Of a stretch of 41,073 bases of DNA, positions 1 to 9,020 are shown piece after piece; positions within the stretch are counted from its first letter, which is position 1; each line of letters starts with the position of its first letter. Source of the DNA: Vairimorpha ceranae (Eukaryota > Microsporidia > Nosematidae); the NCBI RefSeq assembly GCF_000988165.1, contig NW_020169332.1, positions 1 through 41,073 on the forward strand. The letters are read 5' to 3'. Under the pieces are notes generated by a model. It saw only the letters and a list, made by a program, of their open reading frames with translations, was not told the DNA's origin and made no database searches. The position numbers were made by a program, and so were the translations under genes.

Positions 1-486
1 TAGATGGATTAGGTATTAACTCCCCATTACAGATAGCAGTTTCGTCAAACTGCACCCCAATACCTTCTCCACCTATTTTAACCATTTCTGGCTCTTGTTC
101 AGAAGTTACTTGCAAAATCAAATCTTTGATTTTAATATAGGTAGTCTCCGAACAATCGCAGAAATCAATGGCCTGCGCTGGGGTATAATCATATACCCAG
201 CAATACATTCCCCTAAGAATTTTTACAAACTCCATATTCAGGGGGCCATTTTAAACCCCTTCTTTAGGCTTGCCTTTTATTTGCATGACTTTAAAGAGCA
301 TCTGTAAGCATACCCGCCTATATACGTGGCAGTAACCACAATCCTCATTCTGTTATCACATTTCACACAACCCATTTCTTTTTTTATAAGATTAAATTTA
401 CAAAAAAATTCTATTGTCTTGGTATTTTTTAGAAAAAAATCTTCACTATATTTAAAACATAAAATTATTTCTTCTGGCTGATCCAT
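1..486 (-). pseudogene. ISXO2-like transposase, broken and cut by window edge
   Basis: This is the N-terminal half of an ISXO2-type DDE transposase, read leftward from the ATG at 486-484. The first frame (486-277) carries a zinc-finger-like pair, CVKCDNR followed by YRCSLKSC, the usual N-terminal feature of the family. Coding sense then continues after a frame change and a stop near 255, giving CWVYDYTPAQ, then KIGGEGIGVQFDETA, which corresponds to the 'KIGG..VEIDES' start of the catalytic domain. The gene runs off position 1, so the rest is not visible. It was inactive at least in this part. A run of five G at 490-494 gives a CCCCC tract just upstream of the start on the gene strand, as in the cellular genes here. 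Family is fairly certain; whether the missing part is also broken is unknown. Confidence 0.75.
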
Positions 487-528
487 AATGGGGGTTAAAA
501 AATAATTCTTTTTTTACCTTTACTCAAT

Positions 529-604
529 CTTTCCACCCCCCTCCGAATAACTACGTTCACTTTAAAAAATTTTGTACGTAGTTATTCGGAAGGGGGGTGG
601 AAAG
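529..604. repeat. Imperfect palindrome between two transposase relics
   Basis: The left arm 529-556 begins CTTTCCACCCCCC and the right arm 576-604 ends with its reverse complement. The arms match over about 28 bases apart from one extra A in the right arm near 590. The spacer of about 19 bases is AT-rich. The arms are much richer in GC than the surroundings. The palindrome lies between the start of the left ISXO2 relic and the decayed 3' end of the right one, so it may be two terminal inverted repeats meeting head to head, or one foldback element. Confidence 0.85.
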
Positions 605-663
605 ATGAAGTAGCGCCAAAAAATTTATCTTTTTATTGTGACGAATGATATCTAAACATCAAT

Positions 664-1484
664 TTAAATAAGCATCCATCCCAAAAACCTTCTACTTGTT
701 AGATGATGCTTTTGTAGTTTAAATTTCTGATGACACCACATAATTTCTATATTCTGTATATGGATCAAAGGATCTTGAGGATTGATGGCAATTGCAAGAA
801 TGATTTATCTCAGAATGTTCGCATAAGTAATTATTATATAAAGATCTATAAGAGACTTACTGATCAGAAATAATATGAGAACCAGTTGCTATTTTATTGC
901 ATATTATTGGCATTAATACAGATCGTGATAGATTTTCCGCGATCACTGCAAAGCATTTACGAGTTTCCCTCTCAACCTTATCAGATACACAGGCCGGGTT
1001 ACCAATTCGGCCTCTGTTATTTTTTCTTTTAGAAAATTGAAGCTTGTCTATCTCAACAATAATGGGATTATTGTTCTCATCTAATCCGCCAATCGTCTCA
1101 AAAGATTCAGGCATATGTTTAGCTATAATATCTCGCAAAAATTCAAACCAATCACTAATTATATCAGCACACACGCTTGTTTCAATAACAACATCTTTTT
1201 GTTGTCTATCAGTTGCACAGTAATACATTATTAATAATATTTTTTCAGATGATAAAGCAGAGTTTTCAAATATAGAATTGCAACGAACGAAATTCACTTT
1301 CAGCAAGGTCGTTATAGTCCCACCAAAATTCAGCAGCTTTTCCTTTAGCAGCAATCAGCCTCATGGTATAACCATCGTCGCATTTCATTTTGTACAACTT
1401 TAATCCAGCACGCCGCACTAAAATATCATACTTGGCAATGTAACATTTAGAAATAAACATTCGTGCAGAAACTTTTATGCTCAT
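664..1484 (-). pseudogene. ISXO2-like transposase, multiply broken
   Basis: This is a second ISXO2-type transposase relic, read leftward. The segment 1484-1266 keeps the N-terminal piece MKCDDGYTMRLIAAKGKA. The frame then changes in the 1266-1354 overlap. The next frame holds the catalytic part: ETSVCADIISDWFEFLRDI, a VEIDKLQFSKRKNNRGR stretch, ERETRKCFAV and GSHIISDQ, followed at once by a stop at 857. After the stop, family-like sequence continues (VSYRSL, EINHS) and then shifts frame again to MWCHQKFKLQ and TSRRFLGWML, ending near 664. At least two frameshifts and one nonsense change make it inactive. The catalytic motif reads VEIDKLQF, where DES is usual. No copy of the 529-604 arm was seen at its 5' end. 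Confidence 0.8.
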
Positions 1485-1705
1485 AATTTCTCATCGTTAA
1501 AAAAACAATTGCAAATTTTTTATTTTTTCTTCTCTTCTTTCTATCATTCTAAGGGTATAATTTTTTGCCGCCCTCTACACCGAAATGCCAAAATTAATGT
1601 TTGTTTCTTTGTTTTGATCTTCGTTAGACGTATTTTTCACTACAATTTTTTTAACCCTTAATTTTTATAGATCCTATAAATTTGAAAAGCAATATTATTT
1701 TTAGT

Positions 1706-2140
1706 AGAGAATGTAATAAAAGAGGATGTACTGCGTATTTATGCATCCGTATGAATGACCATTTTTGTTCTTTGTCAAACCACAACCATTCTCAGGACAC
1801 TAAAAAATTTCTCACGTATTATTGGCAAATAAGGTAAAAAAGAGCGCTTGGAACCTTTGAAACACCCAGAGATGTTGTTTTTGATGTTATTAACAAAGAT
1901 GGATGCTCTTTGGAAGTATATAAATCAAGAACCCTTAAAGATCGGGTAAAGAATACTAGAATAAAGAATAGTTACGGTAAACGACCAGAATCCGACATTC
2001 CACCCGAATGTCAAAAAACCTTAGATGGCTGGGTATTAACGGAAAATGTGGCCAGCGGCGATGTACCTCTCTATAATGCTCATTGTTTTGCCGTTTGTTC
2101 CATCCGGTCCCTTAAAATAAAAGGTGTTTTTATTGTATAA
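1706..2140 (+). pseudogene. FLYWCH/MULE-type transposase relic
   Basis: Coding sense begins at 1706 with RECNKRGCTAYLC followed by SLSNHNHS, the C-x4-C and HxH pattern of a FLYWCH zinc finger, and stops after about 50 codons. A second frame from 1910 to a stop at 2140 reads IPPECQKTLDGWVL, matching the linker that precedes the MULE (Mutator-like) transposase domain, then runs out. The two pieces are in different frames and no catalytic DDE region is visible, so this is a truncated and frameshifted N-terminal remnant. FLYWCH plus MULE proteins are common mobile elements in transposon-bearing microsporidia. Confidence 0.6.
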
Positions 2141-3894
2141 AGATATATTTTTGTGTTTCTTGCTCTCGCTACCTAAGATGTTTTTTTAGCAAAATTTATG
2201 CGAATTTTCTTATTTATCAATATATATAAAAAGTTTGAATTTAAATATTAATTTATTTTTAATCTTTCTTTTTTCAAATTTTAGAAAACGTTTTTTTAAA
2301 TAAATAACAATCTTTCATGGTTGACTATATTATATAAAACTTAATTTTTTAAATATATTTTTCCTTTAGTTTTATTTAATTATTCAAACTGTAAAATGTG
2401 CACTATTGTCATTTTATAATTAAAAGTGTGCAATGTGTTATTTTTAAACAATACATACATGCATAAAGACATATATACATAATTTAAACAAAGAAAGCAT
2501 GTATCGTATTCAAGTCTTGTTTTAAATAAGATAGCGTTAGTTAGTTGATATATAAAAAATATTTATAATAAAAGAAAAAATAGATATAAGTCTAATTTAA
2601 TTAAAAATATTTAGCACGCATGGACAAAAAGTGCGTGCATTATGTTAGAAATGACATAAATATAGATGATAGTGTTTTAATAAAAAAGATTTTAACACCA
2701 AAAGTAAAACAAAAAAGTTAAAATAAAATTCATTTTATTTTACGATTAAAAAAGAAATCAAATTTTTAGCACTAATAGCATTAAAATTGAAAGTAATGAT
2801 GCTGAAAGAATTGTTTCAATGACTCTAGTAGAAAAAATGTTCTTTTTAATTAATTTTTTTTTCTTGCATGTTTACGCACCTACTCCTTATAGTGTTTTAA
2901 AAGTAAACTTATCTAGATTTGATATGCACATCACTCCTTGTATTTTGAATAGTAAAAGCACGTGTATAATTTTATTTTTTAATTTAAAATTACTGACGAA
3001 AAAATTAGCTTTGGCGGAATTTTCGCCAGCATATAAAAATATTTTTTTAAAAAAGCAGCCCTTAAAAGTGAAAATTAATCTTTAATTAAATGTAAAATAT
3101 CATTAAAAGTATATACCTCCGTAATTTCTTTAAATTTATGTAAACCATCTTCTTTTAAATTTTCTCTAGGCTTTGTTTAAATTTTAAAATTTCTTTTAAG
3201 ATTTTAATCTTTAATCTTAGTATTTTTGTTTTTACGATACTTACCCATTTCATTTAAATAGTCGCGATTGCACAAAATTATTAACAATTCTATTAAACTT
3301 GGTTGAGGACCTTTAGCTTCTTTTTTAACGAATAATTAAAACCACTATTATTAGTAAAAAGAATATCAAAGATAATTCTCTAATATAAATCATTATTTCT
3401 AAATATATACACAAATACCAATTATTATAATAATGATTTAAAAAATCGTCTACATTCTTTTGATCATACAGAAACTTGCTTTCCCTTACAATTAGTTAAA
3501 AAACTTTTCCCTTTCTTCTTCTACAATGAATACAAAGCAAAGTGAACATTTAACAAAAATCTAAATTTTTTATCTTCTCGATAAAGTTTACTCAATCCCA
3601 GCGCTTTTAATTTACGATATACTGCCCGAGAGTAATGAAAAATACAGAATCTTACTGTTTTTTTTCACTTATAACATTCTCAATTGATAAATCAAAATCA
3701 ATAATTAAATTATCTATATTATTTATGCTAGCATAATCGTACAAAATATTTAAACTGACTTATAAGAAGATTAACTTTTATCAGGAACAAGAAATATGCA
3801 AAAGGTAAATGTTCAGATTTGACAACAGTAAAAAATACCAAAAGTTGGTAAAATCCTTTAAACGGGTAAAAAATTATCATCTAATGCATAAAGT
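2141..3894. other. AT-rich stretch with no convincing gene
   Basis: This stretch is dominated by A/T runs and simple sequence. One open frame at 2819-3085 (+, 88 residues) starts MTLVEKMFFLINFFF and could be a small secreted protein, but it lacks a C-run upstream of the start and has no recognisable domain, so it is not called. A shorter frame near 2620 (MDKKCVHYVRND) is also left uncalled. The right part probably continues the decay of the ORF relic at 3895-4382. Confidence 0.5.
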
Positions 3895-4382
3895 TTATAT
3901 TTTTTTGCTTCTAAAACATTCTTTTGTGTCCAGAGTCATATATTCGATGTTTTGAAATAAAATAATTGTCAAAATTAACAAACTTAGTGTCTGATCGGAA
4001 AAACAGAGCTCGTCGGGTATGTGATGAATAAAAGAAAAAGCATAATTTTTAGTTTCAATTTGTAAATTTCCAAGTCTCCCTTTTAAATTATCAATAAAAG
4101 AGATTGTTCGTTGTTCTGAATCATCGAGAAGCACAGAGGCTGTACAAATAATATCATTTGTAATTTTTCTGGCAATTGTTGATTCTATTTGTACTCCTCC
4201 TCTAAAAAAAGAAATTTATTTTTTGGTAAAAAAGCTGCTATGTTTTGTTTTTTTTCTTCAGAAATAACATTATTTGCAATTGCAACCTTGTAAATTCCGA
4301 TACAATTTTTTAAAAAAACAAGACATTGTAATTTTATGTTTCCTTGTATATTTTCTATAGTATTTAAATCCTTATAATATTG
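3895..4382 (-). pseudogene. Unidentified decayed protein-coding relic
   Basis: Two adjoining open frames on the minus strand look like one protein broken by a frameshift near 4199. The upstream piece (4382-4199) includes CLVFLKNCIGIYKVAIANN and ISEEKKQNIAAFLP. The downstream piece (about 4199-3895) includes GVQIESTIARKITNDIICT, then SVLLDDSEQRTISFIDNLKG. The amino-acid make-up is that of a normal globular protein and not of AT-rich noise. I do not recognise the family. No start with a C-run is visible and both ends dissolve into stops, so this is a fossil of a gene or of a mobile element. Confidence 0.4.
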
Positions 4383-5086
4383 TTATTTATCTTTTTACAC
4401 TTATAATTACAATTGTTTCAAAATTTTGCCTAAAACTTTAGATTGATACTTCATTTTTAAGGGCTATTTTTTAAAAAAATTATTTTATAAGCTGGCAAAA
4501 AATGCCGCGGAGGCAAAATTTTTAAAGAATATACAACTTTTTTGTATAAATTAAAAAAGCTAAAACTTTAGATTAAATTTAAGATTAAAATAATGTTCAC
4601 TTTCGACTTTTTAAATTTAATTTATATTTTGTTTTTTAATAAATTGATCAAAATTTCCAACATGTTAAATCAATATATTAATAATTATAATTAGTGTATT
4701 TATTAATTAATCCTTGTTAAAGAAATGTAACTTCTTCAAGTTTTTATTAAATCGGTGTACAATTTTATAAATTATATTACATCACAGTCATATATAACTT
4801 TATAAATTAATATAAATTTTAAGTACATTTACTATTTTTTTATTAATAAATTTAAATGAACAATTACTATAAATAACTAATTTACTTTATAATTTGGTTA
4901 TATTATAAAAAAACGACATAATTTTATTCATTTACTTTTTAAATAAAACATTGTTTAATAAAAGTTGAATAAAGGCAAAAATTAAATTTATAGTATAAAT
5001 TAGTTATTTAAAGAATATATTAATATAAAACAGTTTTTTATATTAAAAAATATAATTGTATCTAATATTAAATATTTATTTACTTT
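4383..5086. other. Non-coding AT-rich stretch
   Basis: It is nearly all A and T with many stops in every frame. I see no gene, RNA or ordered repeat here. Confidence 0.6.
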
Positions 5087-5365
5087 TCAATACCAATACC
5101 AACGACAAATTAAATAGCAAATCACCCCAAGTCCAACCAAAAATAACCTTGTAATCGCCCTATTTAGAGCTTCTTGACTGGATCTATCACTTGCTATAAC
5201 CTGTAACCATTCAAAAAGAGTATATCCTACAAAAAATAAGATTCCTAATTTAAGCGATTTCAATACTAAATATTCTGGCCATGAAATTATTTGTTCTTCA
5301 GTAATCTGTTCTACTTTCGCATCAGAGCTATAAATTCCACTAATAAGATTTAATAAAGATAACAT
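5087..5365 (-). CDS. Small two-span membrane protein, unknown
   Basis: This is a 92-residue protein with two predicted membrane segments, about residues 36-56 (around GILFFVGYTLFEWLQ) and 71-88 (around LFLVGLGVICYLIC). Between them is a short polar loop with SDRSSQEALNRA, and the C-terminus is aromatic (RWYWY). The ATG at 5365 is preceded on the gene strand by a CCC run (GGG at 5369-5371), the signal found at most genes here, which supports it as real although it lies in decayed DNA. Before the first membrane span it has SWPEYLVLKS, closely matching NWAEFLLRKG at the same place in the 7876-8202 gene. The two may be diverged copies of one family. I do not know the function; localisation to an internal or plasma membrane is inferred only from hydrophobicity. 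Confidence 0.6.
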   Translation of the reverse strand: MLSLLNLISGIYSSDAKVEQITEEQIISWPEYLVLKSLKLGILFFVGYTLFEWLQVIASDRSSQEALNRAITRLFLVGLGVICYLICRWYWY

Positions 5366-6889
5366 TGAGGGTAAGAAAGAAAAGTATTAAATACTAACAA
5401 TTAATGATGGTAAATTACAACATTTGACAGGTACATTTTTAAAATGTAGAATGTGTGTAATTTCATGTTTTACCATTATTTATTTAATTTTAATAGTACT
5501 TAGAATTCATCAAACTTTAATTAATTTTTGTACATATAAAACTTGATTATTATTATTTACCAAATTTATAAAAAAAATCTTACATTATGCATGCATAAAT
5601 ATAAAATATATTCAAACAAGAAGCAATGTAATTAAAAAACGATTAACGGATTATAGTGACATAATCAATGAGCAAAATAATATTTGATTGACATCAAAAA
5701 ATTACTAAATATTTTGTGATATTTCACAAGGCAAAAAATTAAAATATAAAGTAAAAATGAAATAAAAGTCTCGTACACACGTTTTTTTGGGGATTACCCG
5801 TTTTTTTAATAATCTAATGTTTACAATTTATTTTATCATTTGTGTTTTAATTTAAAATTGTTTGTTTACAAAACAAAAAAATTATAAATTATTTTTTAAT
5901 TTATAGGGGCTGAATAGAGATAAGCATAAAGAAATCCGGCCTAAAAAGAAGCATAAAACTTTTTATATACAAAAATGTTGACAACACACATGAGACCTTT
6001 TATCAGTATTGCTACGTCATATTCTTTTTGTATCTTCAATTTATAAACCGCATATTTCCCCAAAGTTGGTTTTCGATATTTTTTAGGCCTTCATTTTTTA
6101 ACAAAATAATTATAAATTTGTGTGCAAGAACTTTCATTTGTAGACATTTACCAAAGAGGTTGATTTAATAGCATAGTAAAGTATTCTAAGATTTAATTAA
6201 CTCAAAAATTTTATTTGCAACTTTACATTGTCTAAAAATGTGAATATTGACAAGTAGAGTTAGACACTTTTACAATAATAATCTATGTGTAATATTTACT
6301 ACACCGTTATAAAATTCAATATCTTAATACACAACTTTTAGTATATGCTTTGCTTAGAATTGTCAAATAAAATCAAGGGGTTTGTTATCATAGTATTATT
6401 TAGACTTTTTTAAACTTAAAAGTAAAGAGCTAAAAATACCTGGTAATGTTTATAGCCAACAGTCCATTTCTTACATCGGGGGAGAATATAAAAAATGTAA
6501 AAAACTTTTTCTGTCAAGTAATGCAAGATTACAATAATATACTTTTAATTCAAACAATATGTTACACAATAGAGTATAAAGCATATTTTTAAAAGAAGAG
6601 TTGCAATTTTACAAGTACAAAAGACTGCTAAAACTCATTTATGGCTAATAAGAAAATTTTTTACAAAAAGTACAATCTAAAGAAGAAAGACTTTTTTTGG
6701 AGATATTGCTAAAAGCTTAAGCATAAACATTATACGATAATATTAAAATGATTTTTTAAACAAAAATTTGTATTTTGGGGTTGAAGGAAAAAAGACATCA
6801 GTAAAAAACTCGTCAACATGACTCATGAAAGAAAACAACCGAGAAAAGAGAGAAGTCACATTATATCACCTTAAGATTAAAAAATGGTG
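5366..6889. other. Decayed AT-rich stretch
   Basis: No intact gene is visible. A short open minus-strand frame near 6083-5960 (KYRKPTLGKYAVYK and onward) has protein-like composition and may be a fossil fragment. The stretch leading into 6890 may hold further worn parts of the retroelement relic, but I could not follow a frame through it. Confidence 0.45.
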
Positions 6890-7420
6890 TTGGGGTAAAA
6901 GAAAAATGTCCATACTATGGAGAGCTAGATAAATTAGATGTGAGAAAGTACATTTTTTGCGGAGACACAATGAAGTTCTAGATCTATTTATCTAATATTC
7001 TCCAATAAATTCAAACGTAAATTTTAAAAAATTGCAAAGTTATTCTGTCCAGGAGGTTTTCCCAAGCAAATAATTAAAATTCGTTTCAACACGTTTGTAA
7101 AAACCGATATTAAGATTAAAAATAACAGACAAAATTTGATAGTGATAGGTAAGAAAAAGAAAAAAATTCTTATCATGGAAATAAGCATAATGTCACTAGA
7201 AAATTTACAACAGACAGAGGCCAAAAAATGTATAGAAAATACGATCTCCCTGCGAACGAAATTACACTATTATACAAGTTTAAATAAATAATATACCATA
7301 CGTATCAACTTGGGATGAAATTGTTACAAATTATCATGAGATATACAGACAAATATTAAACCTCACAGAAAGCATCAAGGTTTACATTCAATCTATAATT
7401 TTAAAAGAAAATGTTTAAAT
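6890..7420 (+). pseudogene. Probable non-LTR retroelement C-terminal relic
   Basis: Successive frames give one interrupted protein. It begins with a zinc-finger-like piece KCPYYGELDKLD, then RRHNEVLDLF, then KTDIKIKNNRQNLIVIGKKK and KKILIMEISIMS. These are followed, in other frames, by YRKYDLPANE and TWDEIVTNYHEIYRQILNL, and the last piece ends at a stop near 7418. The order (a C/H knuckle, HNEV, a basic patch, 'xDIxVxDKKxKxxxxIEV', a KY motif) resembles the endonuclease-like tail found after the reverse transcriptase of some LINE-type elements. No reverse transcriptase domain was recognised upstream. Several frame changes and stops show it is dead. The assignment rests on remembered family patterns. 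Confidence 0.45.
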
Positions 7421-7875
7421 TATTCCTTTAGGTTGAGTTGAAATTTCAAATGGAGGATGTATAATTACGGCAATGTACTCGACTAGCAAAAAGTAGCGTA
7501 GAATCTTTTATAGAACAAAATAAACAACAAAAAAAGGCTTTGTTATTTATTTATGCTACAAAATATGAAATTTGTGTTTCTTGTGTCATGCAGTGCTCTT
7601 CTTGCTATATTTTTTATAATTTAAATACATTTAACTTAGATTTGTCTAACCCCTCCTTACCGACAATTTATATTTTTTATTTTCTATAAGTCAACTTTGG
7701 ATGGATATATACTTATCTTAAAGATTTAAATATACGTCTAACAATATTACTAGGATTTTAAATATTTATGTTTTAATAGTAAAATTTAAAAAAAGCTTTT
7801 TATAGATTTTTAATTACACAACTTTTAAAAAAATAAAGCGCAACTACTTTTTTCAAAAAAAATTTATTTCTGCAA
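7421..7875. other. Non-coding AT-rich stretch
   Basis: It contains only short frames. It may include the trailing end of the retroelement relic, since AT-rich homopolymer tracts follow. Nothing else is supported. Confidence 0.5.
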
Positions 7876-8202
7876 TTAGAAATTAAATCCAAAAAAACAG
7901 TGAAGTATAAAATATAAACTTGAACAAACTCCCGTAACAAAATACACTACATAATACCAATTTTTAGGACTACGGTCAACTTGTGATTCAATATTTTTAG
8001 CCTTTTTATATTTTTCTTGTAGTTTAAATAAATTCTGATCTTCGCATATAACTATTGAAATAGATGAGATAAACACAAAAACAGATACCCACATTCCTTT
8101 TCTTAGTAAAAATTCCGCCCAGTTGGCTAAATTTTCACAACCAGTAAGGTTATAATTTTGACTTAAAAATGCATCTTGAAAACATCGTACGATAAATGAC
8201 AT
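7876..8202 (-). CDS. Small two-span membrane protein, unknown
   Basis: This is a 108-residue protein with two membrane spans, about residues 37-55 (WVSVFVFISSISIVIC) and 83-104 (around YVVYFVTGVCSSLYFIL). They are joined by a charged loop with EKYKKAKNIESQ, and the end is FFGFNF. The ATG at 8202 has a CCC run just upstream on the gene strand (GGG at 8207-8209). The segment before the first span, NWAEFLLRKG, matches SWPEYLVLKS of the 5087-5365 protein, and the two share size class, orientation and topology, so a common family is likely. No family is recognised. The gene sits between retroelement debris and a repeat-containing spacer. Confidence 0.6.
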   Translation of the reverse strand: MSFIVRCFQDAFLSQNYNLTGCENLANWAEFLLRKGMWVSVFVFISSISIVICEDQNLFKLQEKYKKAKNIESQVDRSPKNWYYVVYFVTGVCSSLYFILHCFFGFNF

Positions 8203-9020
8203 AGAAGGGTTTTAAAAAGTCTTTAAATGTAAAAAAATTAATAAATTATACACAATAAAATTAAGAAAATGACAAATAATTGACATATATTAATTACATA
8301 TTATTTATTGTATATTTTATTTTAGATTTTATTATTATGTGTTACAAAGAACTTTATTGCGTAACGTTTATCAAAAAAATTAATTAAGGATCAATTTATA
8401 GAAAATATAAATTGTTTTATAGTTCTTATTAAATAACACATTTATTTATTGATGTTTTAAATATTATAATTAAAGATTTAATTGATAGATGTTAGGTCAA
8501 ATTATTAAAACTTGTATATAACTAATTATTTTTGCTCATTAATATAATAAGTCACGATTTAATATTCTTAAATACGTGATACATTCTAAGTATGTGCGTT
8601 TAAAGTTAAAAAATTTCGCTCTTGGTTTGTGAATCGTCATTTAGACGTAAAATATCGCTATAATACACTTAAATGTTTTAACTAATAGGATTTAGTACAA
8701 TAATTTACAAAGAAAACACATTTATTACACAGTCAATACACTTAAATGTTATAACGTAATAGAATTTAGCACAATAATTTACAAATAAGACATTTTTTTT
8801 GTATAGTAAAGTAAAATTAATTTTATAGCAAAGTTTTTAAAAAACCAATATATTATGCTAAGCATTACCTATTTTAATTAAATTAAAAGTACATAACAAA
8901 AAAACGAATTTCAAAATGACAGCGTAAAACTTTTCCAATAAACATTTATAAGCTATTTAATTGAAAAGTATTCTTGTATTGCCCTTGTACAGTTTTTATT
9001 TAAGTTTATTTGATTCATTC
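8203..9020. other. Spacer with a direct repeat, no gene
   Basis: This AT-rich spacer lies between the small membrane-protein gene and the 3' end of the threonine-rich protein gene. It contains the direct repeat described separately at 8662-8780. The plus-strand open frame that begins at 8961 runs antisense into the real gene and is a shadow. Confidence 0.6.
8662..8780. repeat. Direct repeat, two copies, period about 73
   Basis: A block beginning AATACACTTAAATGTT at 8662 recurs at 8735. Both copies continue through a TTTAGxACAATAATTTACAAA segment with a few differences. Two copies only; function unknown. Confidence 0.75.

Noticed and set aside
2819..3085. 88-residue ORF with a hydrophobic start
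   Set aside because: No C-run before the ATG, no domain and a decayed surrounding, so it was left out as a gene.
7024..7224. 66-residue minus-strand frame
   Set aside because: It is antisense to the retroelement relic and has no family match.
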